Shown in pieces: positions 13,140-24,283 of a stretch of DNA of 64,000 nucleotides. How positions within the stretch are numbered: the first letter of the stretch is position 1; each line of letters begins with the position of its first letter. Below the pieces are notes generated by a model that was not told the origin of the DNA, made no database searches, and saw only the letters and a program-made list of their open reading frames with translations. Origin of the DNA: Cervus elaphus (lineage: Eukaryota; Chordata; Mammalia; Artiodactyla; Cervidae); assembly GCF_910594005.1 (NCBI RefSeq), contig NW_025316737.1:290335-354334 (forward strand). The letters run 5' to 3'. Made by a program: the position numbers and the translations under genes.

Positions 13140-16100
13140 GGTGGTATTCCTCAGGATTCGAAGCTAGGGACTAACCTCCCATCTCGTGTTGATTCTTGGT
13201 CCACGGAGCTCTTTCGTGTTGCTGCAGTGACCTCAGGATCCCTCTAGCCTTGAAACAGTGTTCTTGGGGTTTCTCTGGAGTGCCATCAAGGAAATCAAGG
13301 CTCCTTTCATGTGTGATGTGCAACACGGAATTACTCTGCACGCAGTGCAGGGGAATCGGGCCTCATCTCCCGGCGAGGGGGAAGTCTCATGGTTTTTCTC
13401 GAGTTGCGGCGAGAACCTGGGGTATATTCTCGAGTTACGACGGGGATGGCCCTTCCACCCACGTGTTTCTTCAGCGACGTCAGGACTCCTGCCTAGTTGC
13501 GAGGGACAACTCTGGATTCTCCTCGAGGCTTGGCAGGGCAATTGGGACGCCTCTCCAGCTGAGGCGGGAGACCAAGTGTCCCTTTCCAAGTGCCACAGGA
13601 ATCCTGGGACTCCTATCAAGTTTCACGAGGAGTCAGGCATCGTCTCCTTTGGAGGCACTGATCTCCTCATACCTCTGGAGTTTTCAAAGGATTTGAAGCC
13701 TCCTGTCGCGATGAGGTGGGGAACTAAGTCTTTCTCTGTGGTCTCCACAGTGGATTCAGACATCCTTTCATCTTGGGAGATGCAAGACGAGCCTGCATTC
13801 CAGTCACTGCAGGGATATCCGGCCTTATTTCGAGTCAGGGCATCGCGGTGTCCATTCCACTTGAGGCCGCAAACTCAGGGTCCCTCTCACATACCTAGAG
13901 CTGAGAGAAGCCTCCTCTTGAGGTGCTTGTGGTAAGGTGGTATTCCTCTGGAGTCGAAGCCAGGGACTAACCTCTCATCTCGAGTTGATTTTTGGTCCAC
14001 GGAGCTCTTTCGTGTTGCTACAGTGACCTCAGGATCCCTCTAGCCTTGAAACAGTGTTCTTGGGGTTTCTCTGGAGTGCCATGAAGGAAATCAAGGCTCC
14101 TTTCATGTGTGATGTGCAACACAGAATTGCTCTGCACGCAGTGCAGGGGAATCGGGCCTCATCTCGCGGCGAGGGGGAAGTCTCATGGTTTTTCTCGAGT
14201 TGCGGCGGGAACCTGGGGTATATTCTCGAGTTACGACGGGGATGGCCCTTCCACACACGTGTTTGTTCAGCCACGTCAGGACTCTTGCCTAGTTGCGAGA
14301 CACAACTCGGGATTCTCCTCGAGGCTTGGCAAGGCAATTGGGACGCCTCTCCAGCTGAGGCGGGAGACCAAGGGTCCCTTTCCACGTGCCACAGGAATCC
14401 TGGGACTCCTATCAAGTTTCACGAGGAGTCAGGCATCGTCTCCTTTGGAGGCACTGATCTCCGCGTACCTCTCGAGTTTTCAAAGGATGTGAGGCCTCCG
14501 GTCGCGATGAGGTGGGGAACTAGGTCTTTCTCTGTGGTCTCCACAGGGGACTCAGACATCCTTTCATCTTGGGAGATGCAAGATGAGCCTGCATTCAAGT
14601 CACTGCAGGGATATCCAGCCTTATTTCGCGACAGGGCATCGCGGTGTCCATTCCACTTGAGGCCGCAAACTCAGGGTCCCTCTCACATACCTAGAGCTGA
14701 GAGAAGCCTCCTCTTGAGGTGCTTGTGGTAAGGTGGTATTCCTCTGGAGTCGAAGCCAGGGACTAACCTCTCATCTCGAGTTGATTTTTGGCCCACGGAG
14801 CTCTTTCGTGTTGCTACAGTGACCTCAGGATCCCTCTAGCCTTGAAACAGTGTTCTTGGGGTTTCTCTGGAGTGCCATGAAGGAAATCAAGGCTCCTTTC
14901 ATGTGTGATGTGCAAGACGGAATTGCTCTGCACGCAGTGCAGGGGAATCGGGCCTCATCTCGCGGCGAGGGGGAAGTCTCATGGTTTTTCTCGAGTTGCG
15001 GCGGGAACCTGGGGTATATTCTCGAGTTACGACGGGGATGGCCCGTCCACACACGTGTTTCTTCAGCGACGTCAGGACTCCTGCCTAGTTGCGAGGGACA
15101 ACTCTGGATTCTCCTCGAGGCTTGGCAGGGCAATTGGGACGCCACTCCAGCTGAGGCGGGAGACCAAGTGTCCCTTTCCAAGTGCCACAGGAATCCTGGG
15201 ACTCCTATCAAGTTTCACGAGGAGTCAGGCATCGTCTCCTTTGGAGGCACTGATCTCCGCGTATCTCTGGAGTTTTCAAAGGATGTGAGGCTATCGGTCG
15301 CGATGAGGTGGGGAACTAAGTCATTCTCTGTGCTTTCCACAGGGGATTCAGACATCCTTTCGTCCTGGGAGATGCAAGACGAGCCTGCATTCAAGTCACT
15401 GCAGGGATATCCGGCCTTATTTCGAGTCAGGGCATCGCGGTGTCCATTCCACTTGAGGCCGCAAACTGAGGGTCCCTCTCACATACCTAGAGCTGAGAGA
15501 AGCCTCCTCTTGAGCTGCTTGTGGTAAGGTGGTATTCCTCAGGATTCGAAGCCAGGGACTAACCTCTCATCTCGTGTTGATTCTTGGTCCACGGAGCTCT
15601 TTCGTGTTGCTACAGTGACCTCAGGATCCCTCTAGCCTTGAAACAGTGTTCTTGGGGTTTCTCTGGAGTGCCATCAAGGAAATCAAGGCTCCTTTCATGT
15701 GTGATGTGCAACACGGAATTACTCTGCACGCAGTGCAGGGGAATCGGGCCTCATCTCGCGGCTAGGGGGAAGTCTCATGGTTTTTCTCGAATTGCGGCGG
15801 GAACCTGGGGTATATTCTCGAGTTACGACGGGGATGGCCCTTCCACCCACGTGTTTCTTCAGCGACGTCAGGACTCCTGCCTAGTTGCGAGGGACAACTC
15901 TGGATTCTCCTCGAGGCTTGGCAGGGCAATTGGGACGCCTCTCCAGCTGAGGCGGAAGACCAAGTGTCCCTTTCCAAGTGCCACAGGAATCCTGGGACTC
16001 CTATCAAGTTTCACGAGGAGTCAGGCATCGTCTCCTTTGGAGGCACTGATCTCCGCATACCTCTGGAATTTTCAAAGGATTTGAAGCCTCCTGTCGCGAT

Positions 16101-17119
16101 GAGGTCGGGAACTAAGTCTTTCTCTGTGGTCTCCACAGGGGATTCCGACACCCTTTCGTCTTGGGAGATGCAAGACGACCCTGCATTCCAGTCACTGCAG
16201 GGATATCCGGCCTTATTTCGAGTCAGGGCATCGCGGTGTCCATTCCACTTGAGGCCGCAAATTCAGGGTCCCTCTCACATACCTAGAGCTGAGAGAAGCC
16301 TCCTCTTGAGGTGCTTGTGGTAAGGTGGTATTCCTCTGGAGTCGAAGCCTGGGACTAACCTCTCATCTCGAGTTGATTTTTGGTCCACGGAGCTTTTTCG
16401 TGTTGCTACAGTGACCTCAGGATCCCTCTAGCCTTGAAACAGTGTTCTTGGGGTTTCTCTGGAGTGACATGAAGGAAATCAAGGCTCCTTTCATGTGTGA
16501 TGTGCAAGACGGAATTGCTCTGCATGCAGTGCAGGGGAATCGGGCCTCATCTCGCGTCGAGGGGGAAGTCTCATGGTTTTTCCCGAGTTGCGGCGGGAAC
16601 CTGGGGTATATTCTCGAGTTACGACGGGGATGGCCTGTCCACATACGTGTTTCTTCAGCGACGTCAGGACTCCTGCCTAGTTGCGAGGGACAACTCTCGA
16701 TTCTCCTCGAGGCTTGGCAGGGCAATTGGGACGCCTCTCCAGCTGAGGCGGGAGACCAAGTGTCCCTTTCCAAGTGCCACAGGAATCCTGGGACTCCTAT
16801 CAAGTTTCACGAGGAGTCAGGCATCGTCTCCTTTGGAGGCACTGATCTCCGCGTACCTCTGGAGTTTTCAAAGGATGTGAGGCTATCGGTCGCGATGAGG
16901 TCGGGAACTAAGTCTTTCTCTGTGCTTTCCACAGGGGATTCAGACATCCTTTCGTCCTGGGAGATGCAAGACGAGCCTGCATTGAAGTCACTGCAGGGAT
17001 ATCCAGCCTTATTTCGAGTCAGGGCATCGCGGTGTCCATTCCACTTGAGGCCGCAAACTCAGGGTCCCTCTCACATACCTAGAGCTGAGAGAAGCCTCCT
17101 CTTGAGGTGCTTGTGGTAA
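13140..17119 (+). repeat. Monomers 17-21 (E, A, B, E, B with A-like front)
   Basis: Monomers end at 13935, 14731, 15527, 16323 and 17119. Monomer 17 has ctcccggcgagg, gcgagaacc and cagtggattcag, as does 48. Monomers 18-20 correspond to 49-51 (offset 24,676). Monomer 20 has a private TAG in gcggctaggggg near 15762. Monomer 21 combines gagtgacatgaagg (as in 52) with gcctgtccacatacg (as in 53), so one monomer here stands for two in the later copy. Confidence 0.88.
13979..14774 (+). repeat. Worked example of the monomer: 26 subrepeats of about 31 bp
   Basis: Read from the ctcgagttg at 13979, monomer 18 splits into fifteen 31-bp units (13979-14443), one 24-bp unit (14444-14467), nine 31-bp units (14468-14746) and one 28-bp unit (14747-14774); ctcgag then recurs at 14775. 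The sum is exactly 796. The clearest adjacent pair is units 8 and 9, cgagttgcggcggga followed 31 bp later by cgagttacgacgggg. Other units keep a pyrimidine-rich end (ctcct, ctctt, ttctc) and a purine-rich core. This suggests the monomer arose by amplification of a 31-bp ancestor, followed by divergence and two small deletions (7 and 3 bp). Confidence 0.9.
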
Positions 17120-18711
17120 GGTGGTATTCCTCTGGAGTCGAATCCAGGGACTAACCTCTCTTTTCGAGTTGATTTTTGGTCCACAGAGTTCTTTCGTGTT
17201 GCTACAGTGACCTCAGGATCCCTCTAGCCTTGAAACAGTGTTCTTGGGTTTTCTCTGGAGTGCCATCAAGGAAATCAAGGCTCCTTTCATGTGTGATGTG
17301 CAAGACGGAATTGCTCTGCACGCAGTGCAGGGGAATCGGGCCTCATCTCGCGGCGAGGGGGAAGTCTCATGGTTTTTCTCGAGTTGCGGCGGGAACCTGG
17401 GGTATATTCTCGAGTTACGACGGGGATGGCCCTTCCACCCACGTGTTTGTTCAGCCACGTCAGGACTCCTGCCTAGTTGCGAGGGACAACTCGGGATTCT
17501 CCTCGAGGCTTGGCAGGGCAATTGGAACGCCTCTCCAGCTGAGGCGGGAGACCAAGGGTCCCTTTCCCCGTGCCACAAGAATCCTGGGACTCCTATCAAG
17601 TTTCACGAGGAGTCAGGCATCGTCTCCTTTGGAGGCACTGATCTCCGCGTACCTCTGGAGTTTTCAAAGAATTTGAGGCCTCCTGTCGCGATGAGGTGGG
17701 GAACTAGGTCTTTCTCTGTGGTCTCCACAGGGGATTCAGACACCCTTTCGTCTTGGGAGATGCAAGACGAGCCTGCATTCCAGTCACTGCAGGGATATCC
17801 GGCCTTATTTCGAGTCAGGGCATCGCGGTGTCCATTCCACTTGAGGCCGCAAACTCAGGGTCCCTCTCACATACCTAGAGCTGAGAGAAGCCTCCTCTTG
17901 AGGTGCTTGTGGTAAGGTGGTATTCCTCTGGAGTCGAAGCCAGGGACTAACCTCTCATCTCGAGTTGATTTTTGGTCCACGGAGCTCTTTCGTGTTGCTA
18001 CAGTGACCTCAGGATCCCTCTAGCCTTGAAACAGTGTTCTTGGGGTTTCTCTGGAGTGCCATGAAGGTAATCAAGGCTCCTTTCATGTGTGATGTGCAAC
18101 ACAGAATTGCTCTGCACGCAGTGCAGGGGAATCGGGCCTCATCTCGCGGCGAGGGGGAAGTCTCATTGTTTTTCTCGAGTTGCGGCGGGAACCTGGGGTA
18201 TATTCTCGAGTTACGACGGGGATGGCCCTTCCACACACGTGTTTGTTCAGCCAAGTCAGGACTCTTGCCTAGTTGCGAGACACAACTCGGGATTCTCCTC
18301 GAGGCTTGGCAAGGCAATTGGGACGCCTCTCCAGCTGAGGCGGGAGACCAAGGGTTCCTTTCCACGTGCCACAGGAATCCTGGGACTCCTATCAAGTTTC
18401 ACGAGGAGTCAGGCATCGTCTCCTTTGGAGGTACTGATCTCCGCGTACCTCTGGAGTTTTCAAAGGATGTGAGGCCTCCGGTCGCGATGAGGTGGGGAAC
18501 TAGGTCTTTCTCTGTGGTCTCCACAGGGGATTCAGACATCCTTTCATCTTGGCAGATGCAAGACCAGCCTGCGTTCAAGTCACTGCAGGGATATCCAGCC
18601 TTATTTCGCGTCAGGGCATCGCGGTGTCCATTCCACTTGAGGCCGCAAACTCAGGGTCCCTCTCACATACCTAGAGCTGAGAGAAGCCTCCTCTTGAGGT
18701 GCTTGTGGTAA
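17120..18711 (+). repeat. Monomers 22-23 (C with D tail, A)
   Basis: Monomer 22 (17120-17915) has cttgggttttctc and ttccccgtgcc with a D-like back (aatttgaggcctcctg, gacacccttt). Monomer 23 (17916-18711) has ctcattgttttt and ggcagatgcaagaccag. Both signatures recur at 54-55, offset 25,472 bp (32 monomers). Confidence 0.9.
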
Positions 18712-21099
18712 GGTGGTATTCCTCTGGAGTCGAAGCCAGGGACTAACCTCTGATCTCGAGTTGATTTTTGGCCCACGGAGCTCTTTCGTGTTGCTACAGT
18801 GACCTCAGGATCCCTCTAGCCTTGAAACAGTGTTCTTGGGGTTTCTCTGGAGTGCCATCAAGGAAATCAAGGCTCCTTTCATGTGTGATGTGCAACACGG
18901 AATTGCTCTGCACGCAGTGCAGGGGAATCGGGCCTCATCTCACGGTGAGGGGGAAGTCTCATGGTTTTTCTCGAGTTGCGGCGGGAACCTGGGGTATATT
19001 CTCGAGTTACAACGGGGATGGCCCTTCCACCCACGTGTTTCTTCAGCGACGTCAGGACTCCTGCCTAGTTGCGAGGGACAACTCTGGATTCTCCTCGAGG
19101 CTTGGCAGGGCAATTGGGACGCCTCTCCAGCTGAGGCGGGAGACCAAGTGTCCCTTTCCAAGTGCCACAGGAATCCTGGGACTCCTATCAAGTTTCACGA
19201 GGAGTCAGGCATCGTCTCCTTTGGAGGCACTGATCTCCGCGTACCTCTGGAGTTTTCAAAGGATGTGAGGCTATCGGTCGCGATGATGTGGGGAACTAAG
19301 TCTTTCTCTGTGCTTTCCACAGGGGATTCAGACATCCTTTCGTCCTGGGAGATGCAAGACGAGCCTGCATTGAAGTCACTGCAGGGATATCCGGCCTTAT
19401 TTCGAGTCAGGGCATCGCGGTGTCCATTCCACTTGAGGCCGCAAACTCAGGGTCCCTCTCACATACCTAGAGCTGAGAGAAGCCTCCTCTTGAGGTGCTT
19501 GTGGTAAGGTGGTATTCCTCTGGAGACGAATCCAGGGACTAACCTCTCTTTTCGAGTTGATTTTTGGTCCACAGAGTTCTTTCGTGTTGCTACAGTGACC
19601 TCAGGATCCCTCTAGCCTTGAAACAGTGTTCTTGGGGTTTCTCTGGAGTGCCATCAAGGAAATCAAGGCTCCTTTCATGTGTGATGTGCAAGACGGAATT
19701 GCTCTGCACGCAGTACAGGGGAATCGGGCCTCATCTCGCATCGAGGGGGAAGTCTCATGGTTTTTCTCGAGTTGCGGCGGGAACCTGGGGTATATTCTCG
19801 AGTTACGACGGGGATGGCCCTTCCACCCACGTGTTTCTTCAGCGACGTCAGGACTCCTGCCTAGTTGCGAGGGACAACTCTGGATTCTCCTCGAGGCATG
19901 GCAGGGCAATTGGAACGCCTCTCCAGCTGAGGCGGGAGACCAAGGGTCCCTTTCCACGTGCCACAAGAATCCTGGGACTCCTATCAAGTTTCACGAGGAG
20001 TCAGGCATCGTCTCCTTTGGAGGCACTGATCTCCGCGTACCTCTGGAGTTTTCAAAGGATGTGAGGCCTGCGGTCGCGATGAGGTGGGGAACTAGGTGTT
20101 TCTCTGTGGTCTCCACAGGGGATTCAGACATCCTTTCTTCTTGGGAGATGCAAGACGAGCCTGCATTCAAGTCACTGCAGGGATATCCGGCCTTATTTCG
20201 AGTCAGGGCGTCGCGGTGTCCATTCCACTTGAGGCCGCAAACTCAGGGTCCCTCTCACATACCTAGAGCTGAGAGAAGCCTCCTCTTGAGGTGCTTGTGG
20301 TAAGGTGGTATTCCTCAGGAGTCGAAGCCAGGGACTAACCTCTCATCTCGTGTTGATTCTTGGTCCACGCAGCTCTTTCGTGTTGCTACAGTGACCTCAG
20401 GATCCCTCTAGCCTTGAAACAGCGTTCTTGGGGTTTCTCTGGAGTGCCATCAAGGAAATCAAGGCTCCTTTCATGTGTGATGTGCAACACGGAATTGCTC
20501 TGCACGCAGTGCAGGGGAATCGGGCCTCATTTCGCGCCGAGGGGGAAGTCTCATGGTTTTTCTCGAGTTGCGGCGGGAACCTGGGGTATATTCTCGAGTT
20601 ACGACGGGGATGGCCCTTCCACCCACGTGTTTCTTCAGCGACGTCAGGACTCCTGCCTACTTGCGAGGGACAACTCGGGATTCTCCTCGAGGCTTTGCAG
20701 GGCAATTGGGACGCCTCTCCAGCTGAGACAGGAGACCAAGGGTCCCTTTCCACGTGCCACAGGAATCCTGGGTCTCCTATCAAGTTTCACGAGGAGTCAG
20801 GCTTCGTCTCCTTTGGAGGCACTGGTCTCCGCATACCTCTGGAATTTTCAAAGGATTTGAGGCCTCCTGTCGCGATGAGGTGGGGAACTAGGTCTTTCTC
20901 TGTGGTCTCCACAGGGGATTCAGACACCCTTTCGTCTTGGGAGATGCAAGACGAGCCTGCATTCCAGTCACTGAAGGGATATCCGGCCTTATTTCGAGTC
21001 AGGTCATCGCGGTGTCCATTCCACCTGAGGCCGCAAACTCAGGGTCCCTCTCACATACCTAGAGCTGAGAGAAGCCTCCTCTTGAGGTGCTTGTGGTAA
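18712..21099 (+). repeat. Monomers 24-26 (B, C, D)
   Basis: Monomers end at 19507, 20303 and 21099. Monomer 24 has ctcacggtgagg and gagttacaacgg. Monomer 25 is C with an internal B patch (19837-19881). Monomer 26 is D with aaacagcgttc, catttcgcgccgag and actgaaggg. The trio is tandemly duplicated in 27-29, and one copy is present as 56-58. Confidence 0.92.
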
Positions 21100-21246
21100 G
21101 GTGGTATTCCTCTGGAGTCGAAGCCAGGGACTAACCTCTCATCTCGAGTTGATTTTTGGCCCACGGAGCTCTTTCGTGTTGCTACAGTGACCTCAGGATC
21201 CCTCTAGCCTTGAAACAGTGTTCTTGGGGTTTCTCTGGAGTGCCAT
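18859..21246 (+). repeat. 2,388-bp tandem duplication, copy 1
   Basis: This is the first copy of a three-monomer duplication. The left limit is set by the shared catcaagg at 18855-18862 and the right limit by the same site in monomer 27. It differs from copy 2 mainly in the B-type patch within monomer 25. Confidence 0.85.
19837..19881 (+). other. Gene-conversion-like patch in monomer 25
   Basis: Three class B markers occur here (cgtgtttc with c at 19837, cagcgacg with g at 19844, acaactctgg with t at 19881), flanked by class C markers (cgcatcgagg near 19740, ttggaac at 19915). The sister monomer 28 and the related 57 carry mainly C states here. The minimal tract is 45 bp and the maximal about 170 bp. 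Confidence 0.75.
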
Positions 21247-23487
21247 CAAGGAAATCAAGGCTCCTTTCATGTGTGATGTGCAACACGGAATTGCTCTGCA
21301 CGCAGTGCAGGGGAATCGGGCCTCATCTCACGGTGAGGGGGAAGTCTCATGGTTTTTCTCGAGTTGCGGCGGGAACCTGGGGTATATTCTCGAGTTACAA
21401 CGGGGATGGCCCTTCCACCCACGTGTTTCTTCAGCGACGTCAGGACTCCTGCCTAGTTGCGAGGGACAACTCTGGATTCTCCTCGAGGCTTGGCAGGGCA
21501 ATTGGGACGCCTCTCCAGCTGAGGCGGGAGACCAAGTGTCCCTTTCCAAGCGCCACAGGAATCCTGGGACTCCTATCAAGTTTCACGAGGAGTCAGGCAT
21601 CGTCTCCTTTGGAGGCACTGATCTCCGCGTACCTCTGGAGTTTTCAAAGGATGTGAGGCTATCGGTCGCGATGATGTGGGGAACTAAGTCTTTCTCTGTG
21701 CTTTCCACAGGGGATTCAGACATCCTTTCGTCCTGGGAGATGCAAGACGAGCCTGTATTGAAGTCACTGCAGGGATATCCGGCCTTATTTCGAGTCAGGG
21801 CATGGCGGTGTCCATTCCACTTGAGGCCGCAAACTCAGGGTCCCTCTCACATACCTAGAGCTGAGAGAAGCCTCCTCTTGAGGTGCTTGTGGTAAGGTGG
21901 TATTCCTCTGGAGACGAATCCAGGGACTAACCTCTCTTTTCGAGTTGATTTTTGGTCCACAGAGTTCTTTCGTGTTGCTACAGTGACCTCAGGATCCCTC
22001 TAGCCTTGAAACAGTGTTCTTGGGGTTTCTCTGGAGTGCCATCATGGAAATCAAGGCTCCTTTCATGTGTGATGTGCAAGACGGAATTGCTCTGCACGCA
22101 GTACAGGGGAATCGGGCCTCATCTCGCATCGAGGGGGAAGTCTCATGGTTTTTCTCGAGTTGCGGCGGGAACCTGGGGTATATTCTCGAGTTACGACGGG
22201 GATGGCCCTTCCACCCACGTGTTTGTTCAGCCACGTCAGGACTCCTGCCTAGTTGCGAGGGACAACTCGGGATTCTCCTCGAGGCTTGGCAGGGCAATTG
22301 GAACGCCTCTCCAGCTGAGGCGGGAGACCAAGGGTCCGTTTCCACGTGCCACAAGAATCCTGGGACTCCTATCAAGTTTCACGAGGAGTCAGGCATCGTC
22401 TCCTTTGGAGGCACTGATCTCCGCGTACCTCTGGAGTTTTCAAAGGATGTGAGGCCTGCGGTCGCGATGAGGTGGGGAACTAGGTGTTTCTCTGTGGTCT
22501 CCACAGGGGATTCAGACATCCTTTCTTCTTGGGAGATGCAAGACGAGCCTGCATTCAAGTCACTGCAGGGATATCCGGCCTTATTTCGAGTCAGGGCGTC
22601 GCGGTGTCCATTCCACTTGAGGCCGCAAACTCAGGATCCCTCTCACATACCTAGAGCTGAGAGAAGCCTCCTCTTGAGGTGCTTGTGGTAAGGTGGTATT
22701 CCTCAGGAGTCGAAGCCAGGGACTAACCTCTCATCTCGTGTTGATTCTTGGTCCACGCAGCTCTTTCGTGTTGCTACAGTGACCTCAGGATCCCTCTAGC
22801 CTTGAAACAGCGTTCTTGGGGTTTCTCTGGAGTGCCATCAAGGAAATCAAGGCTCCTTTCATGTGTGATGTGCAACACGGAATTGCTCTGCACGCAGTGC
22901 AGGGGAATCGGGCCTCATTTCGCGCCGAGGGGGAAGTCTCATGGTTTTTCTCGAGTTGCGGCGGGAACCTGGGGTATATTCTCGAGTTACGACGGGGATG
23001 GCCCTTCCACCCACGTGTTTCTTCAGCGACGTCAGGAATCCTGCCTACTTGCGAGGGACAACTCGGGATTCTCCTCGAGGCTTTGCAGGGCAATTGGGAC
23101 GCCTCTCCAGCTGAGACAGGAGACCAAGGGTCCCTTTCCACGTGCCACAGGAATCCTGGGTCTCCTATCAAGTTTCACGAGGAGTCAGGCATCGTCTCCT
23201 TTGGAGGCACTGGTCTCCGCATACCTCTGGAATTTTCAAAGGATTTGAGGCCTCCTGTCGCGATGAGGTGGGGAACTAGGTCTTTCTCTGTGGTCTCCAC
23301 AGGGGATTCAGACACCCTTTCGTCTTGGGAGATGCAAGACGAGCCTGCATTCCAGTCACTGAAGGGATATCCGGCCTTATTTCGAGTCAGGTCATCGCGG
23401 TGTCCATTCCACCTGAGGCCGCAAACTCAGGGTCCCTCTCACATACCTAGAGCTGAGAGAAGCCTCCTCTTGAGGTGCTTGTGGTAA
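21100..23487 (+). repeat. Monomers 27-29 (B, C, D)
   Basis: Monomers end at 21895, 22691 and 23487. They repeat the private variants of 24-26 (ctcacggtgagg, gagttacaacgg, aaacagcgttc, catttcgcgcc, actgaaggg). Monomer 28 keeps the full C front (cgtgtttgttc, acaactcggg) that 25 has lost. It also has a private catcatgg at about 22040. Confidence 0.92.
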
Positions 23488-23634
23488 GGTGGTATTCCTC
23501 TGGAGTCGAAGCCAGGGACTAACCTCTCATCTCGAGTTGATTTTTGGCCCACGGAGCTCTTTCGTGTTGCTACAGTGACCTCAGGATCCCTCTAGCCTTG
23601 AAACAGTGTTCTTGGGGTTTCTCTGGAGTGCCAT
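21247..23634 (+). repeat. 2,388-bp tandem duplication, copy 2
   Basis: The junction with copy 1 lies in 21141-21246. Before it, monomer 27 has cctctcatctcgag (c at 21140, where copy 1 has g at 18752). After it, catcaagg with c at 21247 follows copy 1. The copy ends where monomer 30 reads catgaagg with g at 23635, exactly 2,388 bp later. Confidence 0.85.
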
Positions 23635-24283
23635 GAAGGAAATCAAGGCTCCTTTCATGTGTGATGTGCAACACAGAATTGCTCTGCACGCAGTGCAGGG
23701 GAATCGGGCCTCATCTCGCGGCGAGGGGGAAGTCTCATGGTTTTTCTCGAGTTGCGGCGGGAACCTGGGGTATATTCTCGAGTTACGACGGGGATGGCCC
23801 TTCCACCCACGTGTTTCTTCAGCGACGTCAGGACTCCTGCCTAGTTGCGAGGGACAACTCTGGATTCTCCTCGAGGCTTGGCAGGGCAATTGGGACGCCT
23901 CTCCAGCTGAGGCGGGAAACCAAGGGTCCCTTTCCAAGTGCCACAGGAATCCTGGGACTCCTATCAAGTTTCACGAGGAGTCAGGCATCGTCTCCTTTGG
24001 AGGCACTGATCTCCGCGTACCTCTGGAGTTTTCAAAGGATGTGAGGCTATCGGTCGCGATGAGGTGGGGAACTAAGTCTTTCTCTGTGCTTTCCACAGGG
24101 GATTCAGACATCCTTTCGTCCTGGGAGATGCAAGATGAGCCTGCATTGAAGTCACTGCAGGGATATCCGGCCTTATTTCGAGTCAGGGCATCGCGGTGTC
24201 CATTCCACTTGAGGCCGCAAACTCAGGGTCCCTCTCACATACCTAGAGCTGAGCGAAGCCTCCTCTTGAGGTGCTTGTGGTAA
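23488..24283 (+). repeat. Monomer 30, A-front/B-back hybrid
   Basis: The front (catgaagg, acacagaattg) matches monomer 59. The back (cccacgtgtttc, acaactctgg, ggcgggaaaccaag, gctgagcgaag) matches monomer 61. The crossover lies between 23676 and 23806. Relative to the later copy, two monomers' worth of sequence (1,592 bp) is absent here. Confidence 0.85.

Noticed and set aside
14190..14250. CENP-B box candidate in ctcgagttgcggcggga
   Set aside because: The core needs TTCG, four bases, A, two bases, CGGG. Here the first base is C, the central A is G and the spacing to CGGG is one base too long, so it is not a match.
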